Of a DNA stretch of 28,710 bases, positions 1 to 6,953 are shown piece after piece (the first letter of the stretch is position 1; each line of letters starts with the position of its first letter). The notes under the pieces are model-generated. The model was not told where the DNA came from. It saw only the letters and a program-made list of their open reading frames with translations, and ran no database searches. Both the position numbers and the translations under genes were made by a program. The stretch is taken from positions 1 through 28,710 of the IMG/VR virus record IMGVR_UViG_3300044809_000120; one strand, written 5' to 3'. Source of the DNA: a virus.

Positions 1-204
1 GCTTAGTAAGTGTTCGCGCACGAAGTCGACCATGAACGCAGACACTTGGTCAGCGTCCTTCTGTGGGTCAACCCCCTGCATCTTCTTCAGTTCGACCATG
101 TCGCCGACAGTTGCCGGGCGGTAGGTGACGTAGCAGTCCGTCCAGTCCTCACCCAGGTCGGCGAGGCTGAAGCGCTCACCAGGTACGTTCAGTATTCGGG
201 TCAT
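1..204 (-). CDS. Tail assembly chaperone-like protein, N-terminal part (runs off the left edge)
   Basis: Translation from the ATG at 204 stays open to base 1 and gives 68 residues starting MTRILNVPGERF. The start has a strong Shine-Dalgarno (GGAGGTGACAG before ATG). It lies directly downstream of the major tail protein in the late operon, where siphophages encode the tail assembly chaperone that helps polymerise the tail around the tape measure. The visible sequence (an acidic, helical stretch around VGDMVELKKM) fits that role, but no diagnostic motif is visible. The call rests mainly on position. Any frameshift extension typical of these chaperones would lie outside the window. Confidence 0.6.
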   Translation of the reverse strand, partial: MTRILNVPGERFSLADLGEDWTDCYVTYRPATVGDMVELKKMQGVDPQKDADQVSAFMVDFVREHLLS

Positions 205-216
205 CTGTCACCTCCT

Positions 217-1173
217 TTAGTAAGCGGCAGTTGCGTTGTTGAGCACGGGCACGATGGCTGAGCCGAGGGTGTTGTCGAACTCGCAGGTGAACTGAAGTGT
301 CGCCGTGACGACCTTGTCCTTGTCGACGTTCTTGGCGAGCTCTCGGTACTTGACCTGGCTCGCAGTCAAGGTCAAGTTCGTGGTGCCGTTGGCGATGACG
401 ATGCTCATGGCGTGGCTGGTGTTGGCTAGGTAGTCAGTCTCGAACTGCGTATCCGTGTAGCGGATGACTAGTTCGCCCTTCACCTCTGAGGAGCCGCGCT
501 CAAACTCGGGTAGGTCGTCCACACCCAGCGGGAAGTAGGCCTCGCTCGGTCGCTCCAGGGTGACCTTGACGCTCTTCGCTGAGACAGCGAGCGCCGCGCC
601 CAAGCCAGCGACGTTGGCGGCAATCTTGACGGTGACGCTCTTGCTGGTGAACTCCAACTCGGTGGTACTGACGGCTGGTGTATCGGAGGCAGTCGCGCCG
701 ACGCGGGCTTTGACGCTCGCGGCACACTGCACCCAACCGCCGGCTTCAGCCGAAATCTCAAGGGACTCGACGGTGCCGTAGCTGTATCGCTGGTTCTTCA
801 ATGGCGTGACATGACCGATGGTCAGTGCTGTTGGAATCGTGGAGGCGTTGGTCGAGAACGTGTGCGGGTAGATGCCACCGACTGCTGCGCCGTTGCTGAT
901 GGTCCCGAAGAAGCCATACAGCAGGTAGCCAATGGAGACGTCGGTGACCTTGCCGCCAATCTTGCCTTCGGCGAACTTCTCGACGATGGCGCTGTCGTTG
1001 ACCTTCTGGACGACGCCCATGGCGCTGTCGTTCTCAACGATCGTGGTCTTGCTCTGGATGTCCTGGTCAAGCCAGCGCATCCAGTTGGTCGGAGCGACTG
1101 ATGTTCCTGGGGTAGTTTCGATTCCGAAGCCGATGGCTTCTCGTCGGCCGATATAGGGACTAGCTGTTGCCAT
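217..1173 (-). CDS. Major tail (tube) protein
   Basis: A 318-residue protein that should polymerise into the tube of a siphophage tail. The N-terminus (YIGRREAIGFGIETTPGTS) and the beta-rich, Ser/Thr/Val-rich body resemble large actinophage tail tube proteins. The length is usual for that group, and the place between the tail terminator and the chaperone-like gene is the canonical one. An ATG at 1173 follows GAAAGG with good spacing; a GTG at 1176 would add one residue. No separate C-terminal Ig-like domain is obvious. The start overlaps a small upstream ORF by 14 bases. Confidence 0.8.
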   Translation of the reverse strand: MATASPYIGRREAIGFGIETTPGTSVAPTNWMRWLDQDIQSKTTIVENDSAMGVVQKVNDSAIVEKFAEGKIGGKVTDVSIGYLLYGFFGTISNGAAVGGIYPHTFSTNASTIPTALTIGHVTPLKNQRYSYGTVESLEISAEAGGWVQCAASVKARVGATASDTPAVSTTELEFTSKSVTVKIAANVAGLGAALAVSAKSVKVTLERPSEAYFPLGVDDLPEFERGSSEVKGELVIRYTDTQFETDYLANTSHAMSIVIANGTTNLTLTASQVKYRELAKNVDKDKVVTATLQFTCEFDNTLGSAIVPVLNNATAAY

Positions 1174-1327
1174 CACCTGCCTTTCGCGCTGATTGCTTCT
1201 TTACTTTCTTGTTGTTCGGATGCCATGGAGCGTCGGTATAATCTGGCCTGAAGTACTTCCGCGTAGGGGTCACAACTTGCTTGGCAACGTCTGCCTTCGG
1301 TTGTTCTTCAGGGTTATTGGTGCTCAT
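1160..1327 (-). CDS. Small lysine-rich protein, 55 residues
   Basis: An unrecognised short ORF (MSTNNPEEQPKADVAKQ...) that fills the gap between the tail terminator and the major tail protein. It is hydrophilic and Lys/Pro-rich with a WHPNNKK segment, and has no membrane segment. It starts 15 bases after the tail terminator stop and overlaps the major tail protein start by 14 bases, as expected for a tightly packed late operon. The Shine-Dalgarno is weak, so it may be a translational coupler or not expressed. Confidence 0.45.
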   Translation of the reverse strand: MSTNNPEEQPKADVAKQVVTPTRKYFRPDYTDAPWHPNNKKVKKQSARKAGDGNS

Positions 1328-1344
1328 GCTTTGATATTACTACG

Positions 1345-1809
1345 TTACAAATCTTTTGAATAGCTAACTTGCAAGTCGATATTCCACGTCAGCACTGCAC
1401 CAACGCCTGGCAATGTCTCTAGCATCCAGTCGCCTCGGCTGGTCGACATAATCCAGCTGCTGAGGTCGGGGTCGGTCAGATTCAAGGTGTTGCCGACGTC
1501 CCACTCATCCAGTGCGTCGACGATCAGATCGGTCAGGTCGTACAGCTGGTCGAACTTCTCGGTCGGCACCACGTTGGTGTCTTCCAGGCGCAGGTGGCCG
1601 ATGAGCATGTAGTTCACGGTCCGGTCGCTGGCGCTCATCATCGACTTCTCGTTGTCGAGGTGTCCCGGCAGCACGCGCAGCACCTGGAAGCCCTTGAACT
1701 CGTCCGCCGTGGTGTCTATGACGTCCACGAAGGCGGTCTCCCCGCCGTACTGCAGGCCTCCCAGCAGGGTCATCACGGCGTCCTTGATGGCGCGTGACTT
1801 ACCGGCCAC
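1345..1809 (-). CDS. Tail terminator / tail-to-head joining protein
   Basis: A 154-residue protein with an N-terminal helix (SRAIKDAVMTLLGGL) and a beta-sheet core (FQVLRVLPGHL, NYMLIGHLRLED, WNIDLQVSYS). This matches the layout of tail terminator (lambda gpU / HK97 gp10-neighbour type) proteins that cap the tail tube at its head-proximal end. Length and place between a gp10-like gene and the major tail protein agree. It overlaps the preceding gene by 11 bases. Assignment is by fold pattern and synteny, not by a catalytic motif. Confidence 0.65.
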   Translation of the reverse strand: MAGKSRAIKDAVMTLLGGLQYGGETAFVDVIDTTADEFKGFQVLRVLPGHLDNEKSMMSASDRTVNYMLIGHLRLEDTNVVPTEKFDQLYDLTDLIVDALDEWDVGNTLNLTDPDLSSWIMSTSRGDWMLETLPGVGAVLTWNIDLQVSYSKDL

Positions 1810-2287
1810 TGTCGATCTCCGAGACCGCGGCGGCTAGACCACGGGCGATGTCACTTTGCACTCGAGGAGCCATGACCTCGTACGTGTCACCCACGATCGG
1901 GTGCGGCCTCGTACCCCGCTTGGCAATCGAGTTCTGAACGGCGTAGGGGTTGATGCCCTTCATCTGAGCCCACCGGCGCAGCGATGAACCGGGCGAGACA
2001 GACACCCAGTGCGGGCCGGTCCCGCGCTCCAGGTCATCGGCGTAGCTAGCGCTGGGGAAGATTTCGGCTTGCAACAGGCCGGGTGTGAAGCGGTACTGAA
2101 TGGAGCGGCGGTAGTCCCCGGTCGCGCCGACGTTCATGGTGGCGCGCTGAATCATGGCCCGCTGTACGTCTATGGCAGCGCCCTCGATGAGTTGCCTGGC
2201 ACGACTGGTCATAAGCTCGGGCGCGCGCTGAAACGCACGGAGAGCCACCGTGGTGTCGACTCGGATGCCGAAGGCAACAGCAGTCAT
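1799..2287 (-). CDS. HK97 gp10-like neck/tail completion protein
   Basis: A 162-residue protein with the gp10-like signature: an N-terminal helix carrying many Arg residues (ALRAFQRAPELMTSRARQLIEGA), then the conserved segment YADDLERGTGPHW (family pattern YA..lE.GT) followed by helical repeats. Such proteins join the head connector to the tail terminator. It follows the head-closure gene by one base and overlaps the tail terminator by 11 bases. Confidence 0.75.
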   Translation of the reverse strand: MTAVAFGIRVDTTVALRAFQRAPELMTSRARQLIEGAAIDVQRAMIQRATMNVGATGDYRRSIQYRFTPGLLQAEIFPSASYADDLERGTGPHWVSVSPGSSLRRWAQMKGINPYAVQNSIAKRGTRPHPIVGDTYEVMAPRVQSDIARGLAAAVSEIDSGR

Positions 2288-2596
2288 CTACATCCGCTCC
2301 TCGCTGCACAGGGCGCGTACGTGGCCTACAAGCGGGGTTTCAAACGGCTGGATGCCGGTGACGTTGAGCTTGCGCCCGTTGACCAGTAGCTGGTCACCGG
2401 ACTTGATGTCCTGGCCGCTGTCGAAGTAAACCTCCCAGGCCTTGCCGATAGAGAAGCCGGACTGCACGGCTGTCTGGGCGTCCATCGGGAGCGCTAAGCA
2501 GGGAACGGAGCTCGCTATCGAGCCGAGCTGCTCGCGGCCGTTGGTGCCGACCGCGGCTTGGCGGCTGATGTCACAAGTGTGCTCAAGTAGCAGCAC
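2288..2596 (-). CDS. Head closure (stopper) protein
   Basis: A 102-residue beta-rich protein with the pattern of phage head-tail adaptors: a VYFDSGQDIKSGDQLLVNGRKL segment, i.e. a G-D-x-L-x-V-x-G-x-x-L motif typical of the beta-barrel stopper that closes the DNA exit channel. Synteny (connector, stopper, gp10-like, terminator) supports it. It lies 2 bases downstream of the connector gene. Confidence 0.65.
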   Translation of the reverse strand: MLLLEHTCDISRQAAVGTNGREQLGSIASSVPCLALPMDAQTAVQSGFSIGKAWEVYFDSGQDIKSGDQLLVNGRKLNVTGIQPFETPLVGHVRALCSEERM

Positions 2597-2598
2597 GG

Positions 2599-3201
2599 CT
2601 ACATCCTCCGCATCCGGTATGAATCAACGATGGCGAAGTTGGCGTCGGAGGTGTTGCGTGCCGGCTCGGACGTGCCGTTGCCCCGGACGGCGCCGGCGTA
2701 CTCCAGGCGGTAGCTGCCGACGCTGGCGGAGACCACATCCTTGCCCGCAGCGTTGGCGTAGTTGTAGAAGTTGGTGGCGATGCCGATGGCGGCCAGCTTC
2801 AAGTCGGCCGGCACATCCTCCGCCGCGACGCCGTAGGTGTAGCTGACCGAGACGTAGTCGTTGTACAGGGCTGACCCGCTGAACTTTCGTGGGGCCAGCA
2901 GGCTGTTGGAGTAGATGGTGAGGCGACCGCGCTTGTCGAAGTAGAAGCCGTTGTTCGGCAGGTCGTAGCTGGTCTGGCCGGGCCAACCCAATGCCACGTC
3001 TGTGACACTTTGGACGTCTTGGTGGCGGAGGTAGATGACTGACGTGTAGTCATAGCGCTCACCGGTGACCGTCTTGGTGTCTCCCCAACAGCGGTGTGTC
3101 TGCGTCTCTATGTACTGGTTGACGGCCGCGACGACCTGGGTCTTCAAACTGGCGTTGATGAAGCTAGCGGGCAAGTCTGAGGTGGTGATAATAACGCTCA
3201 T
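2599..3201 (-). CDS. Head-tail connector (HK97 gp6-like adaptor)
   Basis: A 200-residue protein, first gene after the capsid-distal terminator. The N-terminal helical part (FINASLKTQVVAAVNQYIETQTHRCWG) and the later SYTYGVAAEDVPADLKLAAIGIATNFYNYA segment follow the gp6-like pattern Y.yG...vP..lk.A........Y. Gp6-like adaptors form a ring under the portal and receive the stopper. It is one of five neck and tail genes in the expected order. Confidence 0.7.
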   Translation of the reverse strand: MSVIITTSDLPASFINASLKTQVVAAVNQYIETQTHRCWGDTKTVTGERYDYTSVIYLRHQDVQSVTDVALGWPGQTSYDLPNNGFYFDKRGRLTIYSNSLLAPRKFSGSALYNDYVSVSYTYGVAAEDVPADLKLAAIGIATNFYNYANAAGKDVVSASVGSYRLEYAGAVRGNGTSEPARNTSDANFAIVDSYRMRRM

Positions 3202-3222
3202 GTATAACTTCAGAATAGCAAA

Positions 3223-3248
3223 AAGCCCGATAAATGAATACCGGGCTT
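3223..3248 (-). terminator. Rho-independent terminator after the capsid genes (minus strand)
   Basis: Stem AAGCCCG (3223-3229) / CGGGCTT (3242-3248) with a 12-base loop. Reading the minus strand, the stem is followed by a run of U residues (CGGGCTTTTTGC). It lies between the small gene downstream of the capsid and the connector gene, a common place for a partial late terminator that gives capsid mRNA a higher yield than the neck genes. Confidence 0.7.
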
Positions 3249-3266
3249 GCTTTGCGTGAGGTGAGG

Positions 3267-3542
3267 CTAGCTCGTGCTGGTGTCTTCGGGCGAAGTAGGT
3301 GCTGCTTCCTCGTCCTTCTTAACAGCGGCCTTCTCGTCACTCGTCAGGCTACGCTCGACGTAGACCTTCCCGGAGAGCTTGCGCGACTTGGCAACTTCGT
3401 CAACGCGCTTCAATTCGGCGCTGTTGAGCCGCTTGACGTCTCCAGCCACGTGTGGGAACACGTCCTGCTCGAATTCGACTAGCTTGCCGTTGTCGTGCCC
3501 CTGGGCGCTCAGGCGAGCACCCTCTGCAACTTTATCTGCCAT
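3267..3542 (-). CDS. Small hydrophilic protein downstream of the capsid, 91 residues
   Basis: Not recognised as a named family. It is charged, with no membrane segment and an acidic, Ser/Thr/Pro-rich tail (EEAAPTSPEDTSTS). Small genes directly after the major capsid gene often encode capsid accessory or decoration proteins, or unknowns. Position 24 bases downstream of the capsid stop and before the terminator suggests high co-expression with the capsid. Function is unproven. Confidence 0.6.
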   Translation of the reverse strand: MADKVAEGARLSAQGHDNGKLVEFEQDVFPHVAGDVKRLNSAELKRVDEVAKSRKLSGKVYVERSLTSDEKAAVKKDEEAAPTSPEDTSTS

Positions 3543-3566
3543 AGGTGTAGATTCCTTCCGTCCCTA

Positions 3567-4712
3567 TTACTTAATGTTCATTGATGACCATGCCTCGTCG
3601 AGGAATGGGCGACCAGCAACACGCTCGATCATGCGCAGCGTGATTTGGTCCTGAGCGAAGTCGGTGCCGTTCGTGCCGTAGTCAGTGCGCAGCGCGCCAC
3701 GGTTGCCGATCCAGTACATGCTTGGCACGCAGAACCACAGCTGCGTCTCGTTGGTGCCGGCGCCCAAGTTGGTCGGGATCTCGTCCACGACGTGGATTGG
3801 GCGGTTCAGGAACGTGTCGTAAGACGCGTTGGCCAAGCCGGTCTGACCAGGCAGGTACAGAGGGCGACCCTGGGTGTCTTTCATGTTCAACAGCAGCTGA
3901 ACACCCTTGCTGGACGTGATGAAGTGACCAACATTGCGGTACGCAGTGGGCACACCGTTGAACATCAGGTTGGTGACGTCCGTGTAGGCCAGGTTGCCTG
4001 CCGTGGTGTTTCCCGTGATGACGGTTGGGGTGATGTCGCTGGAGCGGAAGCCGAAGGGCTTGCTCGAACCGTCTCCGTTGACGAAGGCGGCGTTCTCAGC
4101 CAGAGCCAGGGCGATGGCGAAGCGGTCTTCTACCAAGCGCTGAAGGTCAGGGCTGACAGCGGTGTCAACCAAGGACTCATAGCTGAATGGGTCGAGGCCG
4201 GCGAGCTTGTAAGGAACGAGCTGCTTCTTGGCGAACGTCGCACCACTAGGAGTGATGGCAGCGCCTTCACCGACCCAGTAGGTCGTTGGCAGGGCGTTGT
4301 CGTACGGCATGTCCAGGATGGCCGGCATGTCGTTCAGGACGGTTGCGATCTGCCGCATCGGGCTGATGTAGCGCAACTTCTCGATGATGTTGGTCCGCAG
4401 GGTGACTGGTACTAGGACGCCACCCTGGCCGGCGGTGCCGACGGTCTGAGCCTTGGCCCGGATCTCGCCTTCGTCACGCCACTCGATGCCATGGGCTTCG
4501 TAGGACTGCTTGATGATGTCGTTGGCTTTGGTGTGCTCGCCATTCTTGTTACCACTGGCGAGGGCCAGGAAGTATTCCTTAATTTCCGTGCGCTCTTCGT
4601 CAGTCTGCTTGTCGCGGTTCTGATCCGCTTTCAAGACCTTGCCCTTGCTCAGTTCTTTGAGCTTGGCATCCATGGCCTTCGCTAGCTGAGCTTGCTTTTC
4701 TGCAAATGTCAT
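3567..4712 (-). CDS. HK97-fold major capsid protein
   Basis: A 381-residue protein with a charged helical N-terminus (residues about 1-75, EKQAQLAKAMDAKLKELSKG onward) that should be the delta/scaffold-like domain removed by the prohead protease. The HK97-fold body follows (GGVLVPVTLRTNIIEKLRYISPMR, then an E-loop region and LALAENAAFVNGDGSSKPFG, the family's A..lE.A...GdG...P.G motif). The C-terminal segment RVAGRPFLDEAW is typical. The start is preceded by AAGGAGGTGT, an excellent Shine-Dalgarno. It lies directly downstream of the protease/scaffold gene. Confidence 0.92.
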   Translation of the reverse strand: MTFAEKQAQLAKAMDAKLKELSKGKVLKADQNRDKQTDEERTEIKEYFLALASGNKNGEHTKANDIIKQSYEAHGIEWRDEGEIRAKAQTVGTAGQGGVLVPVTLRTNIIEKLRYISPMRQIATVLNDMPAILDMPYDNALPTTYWVGEGAAITPSGATFAKKQLVPYKLAGLDPFSYESLVDTAVSPDLQRLVEDRFAIALALAENAAFVNGDGSSKPFGFRSSDITPTVITGNTTAGNLAYTDVTNLMFNGVPTAYRNVGHFITSSKGVQLLLNMKDTQGRPLYLPGQTGLANASYDTFLNRPIHVVDEIPTNLGAGTNETQLWFCVPSMYWIGNRGALRTDYGTNGTDFAQDQITLRMIERVAGRPFLDEAWSSMNIK

Positions 4713-4749
4713 ACACCTCCTTAGGTGAATGGTTAATTGATGTTGTGCC

Positions 4750-5157
4750 TTACGCGGCGGGTTCGAGTTCGGCTAGCTGGTCAGCCAACTGCTGATCCAT
4801 CTCGGCCTCTTGTTCGGGAGAGAGTTCGGTGTCATCCGAGAACTCGTCTTCCCCGGCACCAGGCTGGTCGTCATCGCCGCCTTTAGCTGGGTCATCTGGG
4901 TTCTCCGAGTCGGCTGCTTCCTCTTCGGCCTTGCGGGCTGCCTCGGCCTCTTCGGCTTCCTTGGCTTCGCGGGCGGTCTTCTCGTCGTCGGTTTCTTCGG
5001 TGTCATCAGGGGTCAGCGTCTTGACGCTGGTCGCGAGCTCGGTCAGTTGGGTTTCGGTGCTGGCCTTGAACTCATCGAACGCCTTGGTTGACGCCTCAAA
5101 CTTCTCGGTCAGGTCCTTCACGCTGTCCACCAGAGCCTTGGCTGTTTCGTCGGTCAT
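4750..5157 (-). CDS. Putative internal scaffold protein, in frame inside the protease gene
   Basis: Met192 of the protease (ATG at 5157-5155) is preceded by AAGGAGG with 8 bases to the ATG, one of the best ribosome-binding sites in the window, although it lies inside a coding region. Initiation here would give a 135-residue acidic, coiled-coil-like protein (MTDETAKALVDSVKDLTEKF...) equal to the C-terminal part of the protease. Lambda makes Nu3 scaffold from inside the C protease gene in the same way. Independent expression is inferred from the Shine-Dalgarno only. Confidence 0.6.
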   Translation of the reverse strand: MTDETAKALVDSVKDLTEKFEASTKAFDEFKASTETQLTELATSVKTLTPDDTEETDDEKTAREAKEAEEAEAARKAEEEAADSENPDDPAKGGDDDQPGAGEDEFSDDTELSPEQEAEMDQQLADQLAELEPAA

Positions 5158-5730
5158 GTTCTTGTCCTCCTTGTCCTCTAGGGACTTCATTTGGGCCTCA
5201 ATGGCCGTTGATTCATCGCGCATCGACTTCAGGAGCCACTTGGCGTCTTTCGTGCTCAGAGAGCCCTCTTTGAGCGCCAGGGCAAGGGCGCGTGGGTTGG
5301 CCGGGATGGGGACGATGCTGACTTCGAGCAGCTCGTTGTCCTTCAGGACAGGTACGTCGTCCTCTGTGTCGATGGTGTGCGGGATGAACCCGGCACTGAC
5401 GCATCGGAGGGTGCCCTTGACGAGCTGGCGGAAGACCAGGCCGGCCTTCGGATTGGTGGCGTCGTCATCGAACTGAGCAGTGATGAAGCTCTTGCCGCTC
5501 TGGTTGGTGCTGATGTCTACGGCGGTGCCGAGGACGTTCTCGGGCTCGTTGGGGTTGTGGCCCCACAAGATGATCGGGTTGGATTCGTAGCTCTTGGTGT
5601 CCCAGGTGCCTTGGTCGACAATCTCGCCCATGCGGTCGACTTGGTCATCACTGAAGCAAAAAGTTATCCGACGATTCTCTTCGTCTACCGATTTAAGCGA
5701 TGTTTGGAATAACTTAGTGATGCGATTCAT
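4750..5730 (-). CDS. Prohead protease with C-terminal scaffold-like domain
   Basis: A 326-residue protein. Residues 1 to about 150 form an HK97-type prohead protease (peptidase U35): His58 in WGHNPNEP, Ser112 in RCVSAGFIP, and the conserved LLEVSIVPIPANP strand near 134-146. Residues about 170-326 are a long, highly acidic helical tail rich in Glu, Asp, Ala and Lys, which is scaffold-like. Such proteins cut capsid delta domains and then themselves during head maturation. The scaffold part also appears to have its own start at Met192 (nested feature at 4750-5157). It sits between portal/MuF and capsid, as expected. Confidence 0.88.
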   Translation of the reverse strand: MNRITKLFQTSLKSVDEENRRITFCFSDDQVDRMGEIVDQGTWDTKSYESNPIILWGHNPNEPENVLGTAVDISTNQSGKSFITAQFDDDATNPKAGLVFRQLVKGTLRCVSAGFIPHTIDTEDDVPVLKDNELLEVSIVPIPANPRALALALKEGSLSTKDAKWLLKSMRDESTAIEAQMKSLEDKEDKNMTDETAKALVDSVKDLTEKFEASTKAFDEFKASTETQLTELATSVKTLTPDDTEETDDEKTAREAKEAEEAEAARKAEEEAADSENPDDPAKGGDDDQPGAGEDEFSDDTELSPEQEAEMDQQLADQLAELEPAA

Positions 5731-5793
5731 CTAAGCATTAGAATAAAACACAAGGTCAAACAAAACAATAGTGAGTGCTGTAGGATGCCGAGC

Positions 5794-6150
5794 ATGGCTA
5801 ACTGTTTTGTACTTCGATGCCCTCGCTCAGCAGACACGGCACGCAACATCTCGCCGTCCGGCCGGTTGCCAAGAAATGTTGCCCTCTGCGGCGAGCACGC
5901 CGAACAAGTAGACGCCGGCGCGCGTTGGTTCGCTCCCGTTCCAAAGGGCCAGGAGCGGAATCATCTGCTGATGGGCGCTGATGCTCCGCCGGTACTGACC
6001 AATTTCCATATCAGTACGGGCCACATGTCTAACGAAGTGGGTAGCCACCTGGTCACGGTCTTCTGGGACGATGCTGACGGGCATGAGGAGCGTTTCGAAT
6101 TCGAGTTGACCGAGGAGCAGGCACGCAACTTGGGTGCAATGCTTGGTTAG
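5794..6150 (+). CDS. Plus-strand moron-like gene, 118 residues, unknown function
   Basis: It is transcribed against the surrounding late operon, between the protease gene (divergent) and the MuF-like gene (convergent). The protein has Cys residues near the N-terminus (MANCFVLRCP, LCGEHAE) and a C-terminal part VTVFWDDADGHEERFEFELTEEQARNLGAMLG that looks like a compact beta-hairpin plus helix. The ATG at 5794 follows AGGA by 8 bases; an upstream ATG at 5785 lacks spacing. Its TAG overlaps the MuF TAA in the four bases TTAG (6147-6150). Orientation suggests independent expression in the lysogen. Confidence 0.65.
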   Translation: MANCFVLRCPRSADTARNISPSGRLPRNVALCGEHAEQVDAGARWFAPVPKGQERNHLLMGADAPPVLTNFHISTGHMSNEVGSHLVTVFWDDADGHEERFEFELTEEQARNLGAMLG

Positions 6151-6953
6151 TAACGCACCGGCAGCAATGCACAGCGGCACGAAACGTGCAGCGGCGGTGA
6201 CGGCACGTCGTCGTAGTTGTAGTGCTGTGTCTTGTCACCGATGGTGAGTGAGTCGCCCTTGTCGAAGATGTTCTCGTCCAGGCCGAACACCTGGCCGTCC
6301 AGTGAGGCGCAGTAGGGGCAGACGGCCTCATCCTTGGCCGTGTACCACTCCTTGGCACTGACCAGACCGCTCTGGCTCCACGCGGTGATGTCGGCGTAGC
6401 CCTGAGCCCGCGCCACCTCGGTATGGGCGATGCGGTCGGCCCTTGTCGTACTGGCAAAGCCCATGACCTTCTCAACGCGGGCACGCAGCTCTTCGCTGGT
6501 CTCCCCCGCCTTGACGCCCTCCGCGAGGGTGGCGCGCAGTTGCTTGGCCGTCTCGTCGTTGATGTCCCCGGACACCTTGATGCTGCGGGTCTTGAAATAC
6601 TGCTCAATCGCTGGCGTGAACGGGTCGAAGGTGCCCTGGCTGATGCCCAGCTCTTTCATGGCGTCGCGGCCTGTCTCGATGAGCACCGTGAAGACGATCT
6701 GCTCCATGGCTCGGGCGAGCTGCTCCTGCGTCCCCTTCCAGTCAACGATGTCGTCGAGGTAGTCCTTGATCCTGTAGTCCTTGCCGATGCGGCTGTAGTC
6801 GAGGTTGCGTAGTGCCTGCTCGCGCTGGGCGTCAAAGATGGCGCGGCAGACCGTGAGTACCTGGGACTCATAAACCTCTGCAGCCTGAGCACGGCGCGCG
6901 ACCTTGGCTTCACCGGCCTGCTCGCGTTCCTCCGGGCTCAGGTCTTTTTTTTT
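6147..6953 (-). CDS. MuF-like minor head protein, apparently made as a -1 frameshift extension of the portal
   Basis: The C-terminal half has MuF/SPP1 gp7 minor-head hallmarks: RADRIAHTEVARAQGYADITAW, then KDEAVCPYCASLDGQ and PPLHVSCRCALLPV (the Cys/His minor head signature). The first ATG in this frame is at 6707, but protein-like sequence continues upstream for 82 more codons (KKKDLSPEEREQAGEAKVARR..., AIFDAQREQALRNLDYSRIG) with no ATG, GTG or TTG. That frame begins inside the nine-adenine run at the end of the portal gene. The simplest reading is a -1 frameshift there, giving about 268 extra residues fused to the portal. Minor head proteins are packaged with the head and may act in DNA ejection. 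Confidence 0.8.
   Translation of the reverse strand, partial: KKKDLSPEEREQAGEAKVARRAQAAEVYESQVLTVCRAIFDAQREQALRNLDYSRIGKDYRIKDYLDDIVDWKGTQEQLARAMEQIVFTVLIETGRDAMKELGISQGTFDPFTPAIEQYFKTRSIKVSGDINDETAKQLRATLAEGVKAGETSEELRARVEKVMGFASTTRADRIAHTEVARAQGYADITAWSQSGLVSAKEWYTAKDEAVCPYCASLDGQVFGLDENIFDKGDSLTIGDKTQHYNYDDVPSPPLHVSCRCALLPVRY

Noticed and set aside
3645-4415. 256-codon plus-strand ORF
   Set aside because: Antisense shadow of the major capsid gene.
5827-6180. 117-codon minus-strand ORF opposite the moron at 5794
   Set aside because: It overlaps the MuF end and lacks a ribosome-binding site; the plus-strand frame has one and fits the TTAG stop overlap.
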